Assembly: GCF_014892575.1 (NCBI RefSeq)
Contig: NZ_JADBGI010000002.1
Span: forward strand, 248,001-312,000
From: Nocardiopsis coralli
GTDB taxonomy: Bacteria; Actinomycetota; Actinomycetes; Streptosporangiales; Streptosporangiaceae
DNA: 64,000 nucleotides
Reading direction: 5' to 3'
Below are positions 45,769 through 55,849 of this stretch, piece by piece (the first letter of the stretch is position 1; each line of letters opens with the position of its first letter). A program made the translations under genes and the position numbers. Below the pieces are notes generated by a model. It was not told the origin of the DNA and did not search any database. It worked only from the letters and a program-made list of their open reading frames with translations.

Positions 45769-48700
45769 ACGGTGCGCGATCGCTCCACTCCCCCGCCACC
45801 GCGGCGGGCCCTGGGGATCCACCGGGCCGGTGGCGGCCGACCCGCGCAGGCATCCTCAATGTGTGGCGCTACTACCGGGAGGTCTTCACCTTCCACCGGG
45901 GCCGGCTGCTCCTGCGGGGGCCCAACGGCACCGGCAAGTCGAAGGCGCTGGAGCTGCTCCTTCCGTTCCTGCTGGATGCGAGCCTGCGCCCGAACCGCCT
46001 GTCGACCTTCGGCGGCAACGAAAGGGCCATGCACTGGAACATGATCGGCCACGGCTACCCGGGGGCGACCCGGGTGGGTTACGTCTGGCTGGAGTTCTCC
46101 CGGCCCGGGGAGGACGGACCCGAGTTCCTGACGGTGGGCGCCCGGTTGCAGGCCACACGCGACGCCACCAGGGTGGTCCCGACCTACTTCACCGCGCGCG
46201 GGCGTGTGGGCGAGGACCTGTCGCTGCTCACCGCCGGGGACCAGCCGCTGACCGTCGCCCAGCTCAAGGAGGCCGTGCACGGGAACGGGCTGGGCACGGT
46301 CCACGGCGGCCCGGACGACTACCGGTCGGCGGTACGTACGGCGCTCTACCCGGAGCTGGCCCCGGACCGCTACGACGCGCTGATCACCGCGTTGCTGCAG
46401 TTGCGCACACCCAAGCTCTCCGAGCGCCTGGACCCGCACCTGTTGTCGTCGCTGCTCTCCAGTGCGCTGCCGCCGCTGGGGCACGGGGAGCTCGCCGACA
46501 TCGCCGGTGGGTTCGAGCGCCTCGACCGCCACCGGGTGGAGCTGCAGTCCCTGGAGAAGGAGGTCGCTGCCGCCAAGAGCCTCGCCGACCGGCAGCGGGT
46601 CTACGCCTCCCGTGTTCTGAGGGGCGCCGCGGCCGAGCTGACCTCGGCGACCTCCGGGATGGAACGGTGCAGGCGGGAGGAGCAGGAGGCGCGCCGCAGC
46701 GCCGCCGACGCCGAGGCGGAGCTGTCCCGGCTGTCCGACCGGGAGGGTGAGCTGGACGCGTCGATCACGACCGTCTCCGGTGAACTGCAGGGGCTCAGGG
46801 AGAGCGACGCCTACAAGGCCGGCAGCGACATCCAGCTGCTGCGCGAACGTGTTGAGGAGGCCTCGTCCACGGCATCAGCCCGTGTCTCCGAGGCGCAGAG
46901 GCGCGAGGGGGCGGCCGCTCACCACGCCGACCGGGCTCAGGGACTGTCCAAGGAGCACGACCGGGCCGACAGCAGGCACCGGGATGCCGCGGCCGCGGCC
47001 GAACGCTCCGCGCGCACCGCCGACCTGGAGGGCGCGTTCGAGCACGCCGGGGCCGAGCTGGATGCGGGCGGGGACGGAAACGTGGACCACGTCCGCAGAC
47101 TGCTCAGGGCTGCAGCGCACGACCGCCGGTCCCGGATCGAGGAGGTACGGGGCGCCGCCGAGGACCACCGGTCCCGAGTCCGTCGCCGGCAGGAACTGGA
47201 GTCCGATCTTGCGGTCTCCGGCGAGGAGCTGACCGAGGCCGAGGAACAGGCCCAGGCCGCCGCCACCGCCCTCGACGTCCAGGTCGACCACCTGGCCTCC
47301 GCGGTCGCCGAGTGGGCGCAAGCGTGCAGGGAACTGCCGGTCGGGGACGCCGAGACGCTGGTGGACCACATCGACCGGGACCTCGGCACCGGCCCGGGGG
47401 CGGTCGTCGCTGCAGCACGGCAGCAGGCCGGAGAGGACCTGGCGGCCATGGCACAGGATGCCGACCGCCACGAGGCGCAGGTGCGGGCCGACCGCGACGG
47501 GGTGGCCGAGGAGTTGGAGTCGGTGTCCGCACGGGCCGAGGCCGCACCCCCGGCCCCTCCCACCCGTACCGCGGACCGTGCAGGGCGGCCTGGCGCGCCG
47601 CTGTGGAAGCTGGTGGACTTCGTGCCCGGCGTCGCCCACGGGGTCCGGGCCGGTGTGGAGGCGGCTCTGGAGGCCTCGGGCCTGTTGGACGCCTGGTTGC
47701 TGCCGGACGGGACCGTGCCCGAAGGAGGCCTGGCGGGCGACACGGTCGCCGCGGCCACCGCACGCGCGGTGGAGGGGCCGAGCCTGCTGGAAGTCCTGCG
47801 TGTGGAACAGCGTTCCCCGGTCTCCGGCGAGCACGTGCACGCGCTGCTCGCGGGCGTGGCCTACTCCGTCTCCGGCCCGGAACGCCCCGGCGCGGCGGTC
47901 GGGGTGAGCGCCGACGGCCGCTGGTGGGCAGGGCCGATGCACGGGCAGTGGTCGAAGCCGGAGCCGGCCCACATCGGGGCCCTGGCCCGCGAGCGCGCCA
48001 GGGAGCGTGCGGTGGCCGCCCTCACTGCCCGTTTGGAGGGGCTCGAGCGCGCCCTGGAGGAGGCCCGCACCCGACAGGAGGAGGTCGCCCGACGGCGGCG
48101 GACCCTCGCCGAGGAGGCCGCTTCTTCTCCCTCGGACGCCGCTGCGCGCGAAGCGGCCCTCGCCCTGCACTCGGCGCAGGAACGCCTCGCCGACCGGCAC
48201 ACGGTGCTCGAACGCCGAAAGCAGCGCCTGGAAGCTCACGTACCGCTGGTGGCCGAGGCCGAGCAGCACCTGCACGCGCTCGCGGCCCGCCACCGTTTGC
48301 CGTACGGCACCGAGGCGCTGGACACTGCTCGCTCCGGGGTCGCGGACTTCGAGCGCGCCGTGGACCCCTGGCTCGACCGCCATGTACAGGTGTACGCGCT
48401 GGCCGACCGGCTGGCGCAGGAACGTGCCCTGGCCCAGGACGCGCAGGAAGAGGCCGCACGTGCGGGCCGTGCGGCGGCCGAGGCCGAGTCGGACGCCGAT
48501 CACCTGCACGCCCGGCTGTCCGCGTTGGACTCCACCATGGGTGTGGAGCACCGCCGCGTGCAGGAAAAGATCAGCGCCGCCGACCGGCACCTGCGTGCAC
48601 TGCGCACGGAGCTGGACATGCTCCGCACCCGGCAGCGCGAGCTGGAGCGCGAGAGCGGTGCGTTGGCGGCGACGGTCCGCACCCGGCAGGAGGCCAGTAC

Positions 48701-49847
48701 CGCGGCAGTCGGTGCACGCGACGCGGCGGCCGAGCACTTCCGCGCTCTGATGGGTTCGGTCCTGTACGAGGACTCGGGGATGCAGATCCCGGTCGAGGCC
48801 GAAGCCACCGTCCGCGGCACCCTGGACACGGCCCGGGCCGTGGTTGCGACTTCGCAACGCGACGACCACACACCCGAGCTGGCCGACAGGGCCCGGGGCA
48901 AGGTCGCCGAGACCGTGTACTCGGCCCGCGACACCCTCAACCGCCGTACCGATCTGGAGCTGATTACCGAGGACGGGGTCCAGCAGGTCAACGCGCTCCT
49001 GGACGGGGTGCGGGTCGGAGCGCGCGGGCTGTACGAAGCGCTCGTGCGGGAGCAGCAGACCCGGGAGAACGACCTCACCGACGAGGAACGCGGGCTCTTC
49101 GACCGTGTCCTGACCGGGGACACCCGGCGCCACCTGGCCGACCGGCTGCGGCGGGCGAACGGGCTCGTCGAGGAGATGAACGACCGGTTGGAGAAGGTGC
49201 GCACGGCTTCGGGGATCTCCGTGCGGCTCCGGTGGAAGGTCGCCGACGACGCCCCGAACGGGACACAGGCAGCGAGGGACCTGCTCGTCCAGGACCCCCG
49301 CCGGCTGAGCGACGGGCAGCGGGAGGTGCTGCACACCTTCTTCCGGGAACGGATCGACGATGCGCGTGCGCAGGACTCCACCTCCGGTTGGGAGGAGCAC
49401 CTGGCCCAGGTGCTGGACTACACCGACTGGCACCGTTTCGTCGTGGAGCTGGACAAGGGCGATGGTTCGGGCCGCCAGACGCTGACCAAGCGGGTGCACG
49501 GCAGCCTCTCCGGTGGTGAGAAAGCGATCGCGCTCCACCTTCCCCTGTTCGCCGCGGTGGCCGCTCACTATGCCACCGCGCCCGGCGCTCCCCGGTTCAT
49601 CCTGTTGGACGAGGTCTTCGTGGGTGTGGACACGACCAACCGCGGGCAGATCTTCGGGCTGCTGGTCGACCTGGGGCTGGATCTGGTTCTGACCAGCGAC
49701 CACGAGTGGGGGACCTACGCCGAGCTCGACGGGATCGCCGTGCATCAGCTCCTGACCGGTGAACCCGGTGAGGAGGACGATGCGATCACCACCGCCCGGT
49801 GGGTGTGGACCGGGACGTCCCTCGAGGCCGACGGGGAGGAGCGGTGA
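45765..49847 (+). CDS. jetC: Wadjet type II SMC ATPase JetC (TIGR02680)
   Basis: SbcC/MukB-like ATPase of 1360 residues: Walker A GPNGTGKS (52-59), two long coiled coils around a hinge-like region near 600 (LWKLVDFVPGVAHGVRAGVEAAL), then the signature SGGEKAIALH and Walker B FILLDEVFVGVD at the C-terminus. JetC dimers extrude DNA loops using ATP and detect small circular plasmids. ATG 45765 overlaps jetB; its upstream in-frame extension lies inside jetB and is not needed. Confidence 0.93.
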   Translation: MNGARSLHSPATAAGPGDPPGRWRPTRAGILNVWRYYREVFTFHRGRLLLRGPNGTGKSKALELLLPFLLDASLRPNRLSTFGGNERAMHWNMIGHGYPGATRVGYVWLEFSRPGEDGPEFLTVGARLQATRDATRVVPTYFTARGRVGEDLSLLTAGDQPLTVAQLKEAVHGNGLGTVHGGPDDYRSAVRTALYPELAPDRYDALITALLQLRTPKLSERLDPHLLSSLLSSALPPLGHGELADIAGGFERLDRHRVELQSLEKEVAAAKSLADRQRVYASRVLRGAAAELTSATSGMERCRREEQEARRSAADAEAELSRLSDREGELDASITTVSGELQGLRESDAYKAGSDIQLLRERVEEASSTASARVSEAQRREGAAAHHADRAQGLSKEHDRADSRHRDAAAAAERSARTADLEGAFEHAGAELDAGGDGNVDHVRRLLRAAAHDRRSRIEEVRGAAEDHRSRVRRRQELESDLAVSGEELTEAEEQAQAAATALDVQVDHLASAVAEWAQACRELPVGDAETLVDHIDRDLGTGPGAVVAAARQQAGEDLAAMAQDADRHEAQVRADRDGVAEELESVSARAEAAPPAPPTRTADRAGRPGAPLWKLVDFVPGVAHGVRAGVEAALEASGLLDAWLLPDGTVPEGGLAGDTVAAATARAVEGPSLLEVLRVEQRSPVSGEHVHALLAGVAYSVSGPERPGAAVGVSADGRWWAGPMHGQWSKPEPAHIGALARERARERAVAALTARLEGLERALEEARTRQEEVARRRRTLAEEAASSPSDAAAREAALALHSAQERLADRHTVLERRKQRLEAHVPLVAEAEQHLHALAARHRLPYGTEALDTARSGVADFERAVDPWLDRHVQVYALADRLAQERALAQDAQEEAARAGRAAAEAESDADHLHARLSALDSTMGVEHRRVQEKISAADRHLRALRTELDMLRTRQRELERESGALAATVRTRQEASTAAVGARDAAAEHFRALMGSVLYEDSGMQIPVEAEATVRGTLDTARAVVATSQRDDHTPELADRARGKVAETVYSARDTLNRRTDLELITEDGVQQVNALLDGVRVGARGLYEALVREQQTRENDLTDEERGLFDRVLTGDTRRHLADRLRRANGLVEEMNDRLEKVRTASGISVRLRWKVADDAPNGTQAARDLLVQDPRRLSDGQREVLHTFFRERIDDARAQDSTSGWEEHLAQVLDYTDWHRFVVELDKGDGSGRQTLTKRVHGSLSGGEKAIALHLPLFAAVAAHYATAPGAPRFILLDEVFVGVDTTNRGQIFGLLVDLGLDLVLTSDHEWGTYAELDGIAVHQLLTGEPGEEDDAITTARWVWTGTSLEADGEER

Positions 49848-51097
49848 GCGCGGACGGTGTGCCCGGGCACCTGGCGGACGACGCCCTGCTGCCGTTGTGG
49901 CGTGCGGTCCACGACCGGTTGTCCTCCGGCAGGGCCGTGCGTTCGGTGACCGTGCAGAGGTTGGACGATGCGGCGCAGGAGGCGTTGGCCGACCTGTTGG
50001 GGTGGGCGACCTACCCCGGCCCCAGGGCGACCGTGCGGTTGGACCGGTTGGACGCGGCGTTGGCGCTGTCGGGGACGGACGCCCGCACCGTGGTGGAAAC
50101 GGTGGTCGGGCCTCTCACGGACCGGGCCGCGGAACAGGCTCGGGTGGCCGGGGAGCGCGAGGCCCTGTGGACCTGGTTGGGCAGCCACCCGGTGGTGACC
50201 GCCCAACCCGCTCTCCTGGGGTGGGTGGAACAGGTGCGGTCCGAGGGCGTCCCCAGTAGCGGGAGCCGGGGGCTGCGCGAACGCCTGGACACGGCCCTGA
50301 ACGTGGTTGCCTCGTTGCCGCTGCCGGACGGCAGGCCACTTCCCGACCTGGCAGCCGAGGCCACCGGGGACCCCCACGGGCTGGACCAGGACCGCCCCTT
50401 GTCACGTGCTGTGTTGCGAGCTCTGTCGGCGCTACGGGCCGAGCCAGCGCCGGAGAACGCACAAGAGCGTAGGGACCTGTGGGGCGCGTTCGGGGTGGAC
50501 TGCGATGCGCACTCCTCGAACGTTCTGGTGCTCGGCCTGCGCCCGGGCGGGGCGGGCCCGCTGCCCTCGACCCTCCGCACGTGGGCAGAGGCCGGACGGG
50601 CCGTGTCGGTCACCCTGGACCAACTCGATGCCGAGGAACTCGTGTGCCGTTCCCCCGTGGTGCACGTGGTGGAGAACCCTTCGGTCCTGGCTCTGGCCCA
50701 GCGGCGGCTGGGCACAGGTTGCCCGCCGCTCGTGTGTGTCTCGGGGTGGCCCGGGAACGCTGCGGTGGCGTTGCTGCAGAGGTTGGCAGCATGCGGGAGC
50801 GAGCTGCGCTACCACGGTGACTTCGACGGCGAGGGGCTGCGGATCGCGGCACACGTCATGGTCCGGACCGGGGCGCGGCCCTGGCGTATGGGGACCGAGG
50901 ACTATCTCGAAGCGGCTGAAAGGGTGCATACCGCACCGCCCCCGGGGCGGCTCACACCTGCGCCCTGGGACGCCGGCCTGGACCGTGCCATCGCCTCCCA
51001 CGGGGTGGCCGTGCACGAGGAACGGGTGGCGGAACGGTTGCTGCTCGACCTGCGGGCGGAGGCGGAGGCGCAGAGGACAGCCCGAGGCGCGCCCTGA
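49844..51097 (+). CDS. jetD: Wadjet type II nuclease JetD (TIGR02679/DUF2399)
   Basis: A 417-residue Toprim-related nuclease that cuts plasmid DNA once JetABC has trapped it. The DNA-binding winged-helix portion is N-terminal. The Toprim-like catalytic Asp pair is in RYHGDFDGEGLRIA (Asp326, Asp328), preceded by a VVENPSVLALA strand that supplies the acidic residue. GTG 49844 overlaps the jetC stop by four bases. A strong hairpin ends the operon. Confidence 0.88.
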   Translation: MSADGVPGHLADDALLPLWRAVHDRLSSGRAVRSVTVQRLDDAAQEALADLLGWATYPGPRATVRLDRLDAALALSGTDARTVVETVVGPLTDRAAEQARVAGEREALWTWLGSHPVVTAQPALLGWVEQVRSEGVPSSGSRGLRERLDTALNVVASLPLPDGRPLPDLAAEATGDPHGLDQDRPLSRAVLRALSALRAEPAPENAQERRDLWGAFGVDCDAHSSNVLVLGLRPGGAGPLPSTLRTWAEAGRAVSVTLDQLDAEELVCRSPVVHVVENPSVLALAQRRLGTGCPPLVCVSGWPGNAAVALLQRLAACGSELRYHGDFDGEGLRIAAHVMVRTGARPWRMGTEDYLEAAERVHTAPPPGRLTPAPWDAGLDRAIASHGVAVHEERVAERLLLDLRAEAEAQRTARGAP

Positions 51098-51102
51098 ACC
51101 CC

Positions 51103-51160
51103 GGGATCTTGCTACTGGAGCCGGGTTCAGCGCCGAAGTCGGCTCTGGTAGCAAGATCCC
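51103..51160. terminator. Long terminator hairpin between jetD and the SEC-C gene
   Basis: Thirteen perfect pairs (51103-51115/51148-51160), two wobble pairs and six more pairs (51118-51123/51140-51145), with a 16-base loop. It lies between convergent genes, so it can serve both. Confidence 0.8.
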
Positions 51161-51167
51161 CGCGCGG

Positions 51168-52145
51168 TCAGCGCACGGACGGCGCTCCGCAGCACTTCTT
51201 GTACTTGCGCCCGGAGCCGCACCAGCAGGCCTGGTTGCGCTCGGGCGGCCAGGACGACAGGGCGTCTGCGTCCAAGGTCCGGGCCCACTGGTCGCGGGTT
51301 CCGGGGTCTGCCGGGTCGAGGTCGGCGGCCAAGGCGTAGGCGAGGACCTGGTCCGGGGTGGCCGTCGCCGTGTGCAGCGCGGTGCCGGGGGTCTCACGCG
51401 CGGCGGAGCGCAGGGCACGTTCGACGTCGTGGTGGTGGGCGCCGGGGTCGGTGATCAGGCCGCGTTCCTGTGCCTGGTCGAGGAACGCGCGGTCGTAGGC
51501 GACGTACACGGCGGGGGCGTCGTCCCCCTCGTCCTCGGACCCCTCGCGCATGGCCCGGTCCAGCATCTCCATCTCCGTGTCGACCCCGGTACCGGACGCG
51601 TCGGCGGCCGAAGCCTGCTCGTCGTGGGCGTCGGGCGCGTGCCCGAGGCGTTCGCGCACGCGGGCGCGCCCGGTGAGGAGCACGAGCCCGAGGGGGTCGA
51701 GCTGCCCGACGATCTCCGCGGGCTGCGCGAGGATGCTGCGGCAGGCCACGTTGTAGCAGTAGAGCGCGGTGTCGGGGTCGCTCTCGGCGTACTCCTCGGC
51801 GAGCACGGCGGCCATGCCGCGGCCGAGCACACCGGGGCGCAGGAGGTCACTGATGATCCGGTCGGCCTCCTCGGAGCTGCCCTGCGCGCGCAGGATCTGG
51901 GAGAGCATGTGCGCGGCGTACTGGCGGTGGTCGTCCTGCGGGGCGTGCTCGCGCAGGACCCCGAGCACGGCCCGGGCGGAGTCGGGGTCGGTCTCGCGCA
52001 TCTCCCCGGCGGCCTCCAGGAGGACGTCGCCGACGGAGTCGGGGGCGGCCGCCATGTCGTCCAGGTGGCGTTGGGGGAGATCGAGGTCCAGGACGGCCGT
52101 CACCAGTTCGGGCGGGAGCGGGGCCGGGGTCGCGCTGTCGGTCAT
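51168..52145 (-). CDS. SEC-C motif protein
   Basis: A 325-residue protein ending in a SEC-C zinc motif (CWCGSGRKYKKCC), the module found at the C-terminus of SecA that binds zinc and partners. The rest is helical, TPR-like in appearance, with no catalytic site. The ATG at 52145 fits; the longer in-frame extension upstream has an arginine/glycine composition typical of non-coding frame. It runs convergent to jetD. Function unknown. Confidence 0.8.
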   Translation of the reverse strand: MTDSATPAPLPPELVTAVLDLDLPQRHLDDMAAAPDSVGDVLLEAAGEMRETDPDSARAVLGVLREHAPQDDHRQYAAHMLSQILRAQGSSEEADRIISDLLRPGVLGRGMAAVLAEEYAESDPDTALYCYNVACRSILAQPAEIVGQLDPLGLVLLTGRARVRERLGHAPDAHDEQASAADASGTGVDTEMEMLDRAMREGSEDEGDDAPAVYVAYDRAFLDQAQERGLITDPGAHHHDVERALRSAARETPGTALHTATATPDQVLAYALAADLDPADPGTRDQWARTLDADALSSWPPERNQACWCGSGRKYKKCCGAPSVR

Positions 52146-52234
52146 GTCCCCAAGGTTAGGAGCGGCCGGGACCGCTCCGGTGCGCCGATGTCCGTCGCGC
52201 TCGACACAGCGCGGCGCCGATCGGCCCCGTCCGG

Positions 52235-55200
52235 TCAGGGCACGAAGGGCAGCGCCGAGAGCACGTCGAGGGCTCCGACCCCGAAGCGGGCCCCGGCCTC
52301 CAGCCCCGTGGCGAGGAAGGCGACCAGCAGCACGACCACCAGGAGGCGTGCGGGCCACCGTCGGCCACCGTCCGCACCGACCGGCCCGTCGTCGCCGTCG
52401 AGGAAGGGCCGGTCGAGCCGGGCCACCTCGCGCCGCAGGTCCTGGACCTCGGCGTGGTAGTGGTCGCGCTCGTCCCGGACCCGCTGGAGCTCGGAACGTT
52501 CGGCCCGGACCGCGGCCCGGGCGTCGACGACGTCGGTGTGGGCGCCCTCGGGGCCGCGTTTGGCGTGCCAGCGTTCCAGCCGGGCGAGCGGCAGGTCCGC
52601 GTACTGGGTGGGCCAGTTGGCGCCGCTGTCGTCGAAGTCGGGGTCGGTCTCGGGTTCGGTCTCGGCGGCGTAGTCGGGGGCGGGGACCCCGTCGGGCGCG
52701 ACCAGGAGGGGCGGAGCCTGCGCGGGGGAACGCTCGTGCGGCGCCCCGTCCTCGTCGGTGTGGTCCGTGTCGTCGGTGTCGTAGGTGTCGTCGTCCTCGG
52801 GCGGCTCCTCGCGGGCCGGCCCGCCGAAGGCCTCCTCGGCATGCCGGCGCGACCCGCTGCGGACACGGGTCGTTCCGGCGTCGGATCGGCGGGGTTCGGG
52901 GGCGGCGGGTTCGAAGCTCTCGGTGGTTTCCACGGGGTCCGGGGGATCCGTGGGGCCCGTCGGGGCCGGGGCGGGGTCATCAGGGGTCCGGGGGCGGAGG
53001 TCGCTCTCGTGGCTCCGGGGGAGGTGGAGGGGCGGGGGTTCACCGGTGGGTCTCGAGGGGGGATCGTGCGGTTCGGGGGCCCCGAAGACGGGATGTTCCG
53101 CGGGTGGCGCGAACCCGGGCCTGCGTTCGCCGAAGAGCGGCCGGGGAGAGCCTGGCGGGTGTTGGGGCGCCCTGCCCTCCGACCGCGCGTCCTCGGTGGG
53201 CTCGGCGTCCCCCGGGCTTTCGCGCCCGCCGACCCCGTTCTCCGGAACGGGCACGCGCACGTCGCGAGCGGACTCGGGTGCGTCGAGGTCCTCGACCTCG
53301 GGCAGGGGGTCGCCGTCGTCCTCGTCGGACGGCCGGTTCAGGCGGAAGGAGGGGTGGGCGCCGGCGACGGACCGGGGGTAGGCGCGAGGGCGGGGCCGGT
53401 CCGAGCCTGCGGCCTCGGCGTCACCGACGGCCTCTTCACGGTGGTCCTCGCCCGAGACGGCACCCACGGACTCGTGTCCGGTCTGTCCAACGAGCGCCGA
53501 AGAGGGGTCGTCCGCCGCTGAGCGCGGCCACGGGTCGGCCGCCTCGTTCTGCGTGCCCGACGAGTTCGCGAACGCAGAGGAGGCACCGTCCCGACCGAGT
53601 CCGACACCCGTGGCCGACACGTCTTCCGAGCCGTCGTGCGCAGGCGAAGGAGCCGCGCCAGGGCGGGGAACGCTCTCCCCCTCGGGCGGGGGCCCGCTGT
53701 ACCGGTCCTCGCCACCGGACGGCCGGAAGGTGTCCGGCTCCGAGCGATCGTGCTCGCCCTGTCCGCGCTCGTCGAGGGCGCTCCCGGATCCCGGACGGCC
53801 GTGCCCAGTTTCAGGGGCGTGGTGGGCCGCCCCCGGGCGATCTGCCTCGTCCCGGGCATCGTCGGGACGGGTAGCCCCTTCCGGGCGCGGTGCGTCGATC
53901 CGCTCGCGCTGGGCGCCCACGCCGCGCGAGGGCTCACCCTCGGACGGGCCGGAGACGCCCGAGCCCACCAGGTCCTCGGTGACCTGCCCGCGCTCGTCGA
54001 GGGCGTTACCGGAACCCGAACCGCCGCGCCCGTACGTTGCCGTGGAGGCCGCCCCGGTCCCCCCGCCGTCCGCTGCGTCGTCGGAGGGCAGCGGCTCAGC
54101 TTCAGGGATGTCGACGCCGTCGCTCTCGTCGGTGCCGGGCAAGCGTTCGCCCCGCACGCCGGATGCGCTCGGAGAACCGTCAGCAGGCGACGTGTCACCG
54201 TCGTGACCGCTGCGATCCTGGCCGGGTTCCCCGACGGCTTCTCCTCCGTTCCCGGTTCCCGCTCGGACACGCGGGTTCGGGTCGGCAGCAAGACCCGTCC
54301 CCCGAACACCACCCGCGACGACCCGATCGTCATCGCCCGGACGGCCGTGCGTCTTGGCCTCACCAGAGGCGTCCGCACCGGTCGAACGTGCGCCGGGCTC
54401 GGAGACCGCGCCGGCCCCGGCTTCCGCGAGGTGGGTGTCCCCCTCCCCCACGGATGCGGCGGCGACGGCAGAGGTCACCCCCGCGCTGCTCGGCACCTCC
54501 GCGGCCCCGTCCGGGTCCAACCACTCCGCGAGCAGCGCACGCCGGTCGCCGAACGTGGGTGCGTCCGGAACGCCGCGGTCGCGCAGGTGGTCGGCGAGCG
54601 CGTCCCCGCCCTCGTCGCGCAACACCTCGACCAGGCGCTCGGCCACCCGCCGGTACTCGGGGTCGGGCGTGTGCAGGTACGGCCCGTCGGTGCCCGGCCG
54701 GGGCGGGCCGAAGGCCAGGTGCTGTCCCTCGGTGGCCAGGTCGGGGTCGTAGGTGGAGAAGGACCACTGCCACCCGGCCGCGGGGATCGCACGCGCCGGG
54801 GTGAGCACGTCGTGCAGGATCCGGTGCATGCCCCACAGGACCCGGATCTGGGTGGCCTGCCACAGGTCGGCGTGCTCGGGTTCCAGGGCGATGCGGATCG
54901 GCCGGTCGGGGGCGTGCAGCGCGGAGGCGACCGCGCCGACGAGCACCGCTTCGCCCTGGACCGTGGTCTCCGCGGCGCGGCGGTCCCGGGTGCGCACGGC
55001 CCCGGGCGCGGCGGTGAGCTCCCAGGGGGTGGGCATGTCGAGCGTGGGCATGCTCCCCCAGCCGGGGACGGGGGGCCTGCGCGCGGCGGGGCGGGTGTTG
55101 GGGTTCTCGTGCAGACTGAGGATACGGGGCAGGGTGAGCCCGTTGGCGGGCCCGACCACGGCCCAGGCGTGCGCGTCGCGCACGTCACCGGGCCACCGGT

Positions 55201-55450
55201 AGACGAGGGCGGCCTGCCCGTCGGCGTAACTGCGCGCCCACAGGGTCTCGGGAAGGTCCGAGGGGTCGGTCCCGGGCAGTGCGGACCGGTAGTCGACGGT
55301 GAGCGCGGGAACGAGGCGGTCGCGCCAGGACCGAAGGGAGGGCCGTCCGCTCTCGGTCAGGGAGGAGGCGGCGGGCCCGGGACCCACGCGCCCGAGCAGA
55401 GTGGGTTCCGCCCAGGCGAAGTGGATCTGGTGGTAGGTGCTCTCCGACAC
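52235..55450 (-). CDS. Large protein with conserved N-domain, disordered repeats and C-terminal membrane anchor
   Basis: A 1071-residue protein from GTG 55450 (AGGAGG upstream). The first 300 residues look globular and open with STYHQIHFAWAEPTLLG, similar in feel to GTPase-associated N-domains of actinomycetes, though I am unsure. A 600-residue acidic, Pro/Gly/Ser-rich linker contains repeats such as GSGNALDERGQ and GSGSALDERGQ. A coiled coil (RSELQRVRDERDHYHAEVQDLRREVARL) and one membrane helix (LLVVVLLVAFLATGLEAG) end the protein. It resembles a tail-anchored surface or division-site protein. Function unknown. Confidence 0.7.
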   Translation of the reverse strand: MSESTYHQIHFAWAEPTLLGRVGPGPAASSLTESGRPSLRSWRDRLVPALTVDYRSALPGTDPSDLPETLWARSYADGQAALVYRWPGDVRDAHAWAVVGPANGLTLPRILSLHENPNTRPAARRPPVPGWGSMPTLDMPTPWELTAAPGAVRTRDRRAAETTVQGEAVLVGAVASALHAPDRPIRIALEPEHADLWQATQIRVLWGMHRILHDVLTPARAIPAAGWQWSFSTYDPDLATEGQHLAFGPPRPGTDGPYLHTPDPEYRRVAERLVEVLRDEGGDALADHLRDRGVPDAPTFGDRRALLAEWLDPDGAAEVPSSAGVTSAVAAASVGEGDTHLAEAGAGAVSEPGARSTGADASGEAKTHGRPGDDDRVVAGGVRGTGLAADPNPRVRAGTGNGGEAVGEPGQDRSGHDGDTSPADGSPSASGVRGERLPGTDESDGVDIPEAEPLPSDDAADGGGTGAASTATYGRGGSGSGNALDERGQVTEDLVGSGVSGPSEGEPSRGVGAQRERIDAPRPEGATRPDDARDEADRPGAAHHAPETGHGRPGSGSALDERGQGEHDRSEPDTFRPSGGEDRYSGPPPEGESVPRPGAAPSPAHDGSEDVSATGVGLGRDGASSAFANSSGTQNEAADPWPRSAADDPSSALVGQTGHESVGAVSGEDHREEAVGDAEAAGSDRPRPRAYPRSVAGAHPSFRLNRPSDEDDGDPLPEVEDLDAPESARDVRVPVPENGVGGRESPGDAEPTEDARSEGRAPQHPPGSPRPLFGERRPGFAPPAEHPVFGAPEPHDPPSRPTGEPPPLHLPRSHESDLRPRTPDDPAPAPTGPTDPPDPVETTESFEPAAPEPRRSDAGTTRVRSGSRRHAEEAFGGPAREEPPEDDDTYDTDDTDHTDEDGAPHERSPAQAPPLLVAPDGVPAPDYAAETEPETDPDFDDSGANWPTQYADLPLARLERWHAKRGPEGAHTDVVDARAAVRAERSELQRVRDERDHYHAEVQDLRREVARLDRPFLDGDDGPVGADGGRRWPARLLVVVLLVAFLATGLEAGARFGVGALDVLSALPFVP

Positions 55451-55849
55451 GTGCCCCCTCCTCGGTGTTCCGCGGGCGAGCGGCCGGGCCGCCCCGTAGG
55501 GAAGGTATCCGCTCGGGAACCGCAAAAACCGCATGATCGCACATACGTACCCTCATGCGACCGAGAGTGGCTGTCTACCCCTTTTGTCCTCCGTTGTCGG
55601 CTCGTGTGCCTTCATGGCCGGAACCGGACGCAGCGTGCAGCCCATGGGCCCAGCCCCCGCACCCGCCTCGGCGTAGCGGCACCACAAGGCCGGCGGCGCC
55701 CAGCCTCTCCCCCACCCCCGGCAGCACCGACCGGCCCCGCTCCGGCCCGCCCCGAACTGCCCGGCGCTGCGCCGCCCGAGCGTCCGCCCCCCTACGCAGC
55801 ACCCTGGGCAGCCGACACCGGCCGCACCACCCGGACCGCAAGCCCCGGC
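55451..55849. other. 399-bp gap upstream of the tail-anchored protein gene
   Basis: No gene seen. Forward frames here are Pro/Arg-rich shadows. It should contain the promoter for the gene at 55450 and the 3' end signals of the TetR gene. Confidence 0.3.

Noticed and set aside
46875..49745. 956-codon reverse open frame
   Set aside because: Antisense to jetC, whose ATPase motifs are intact.
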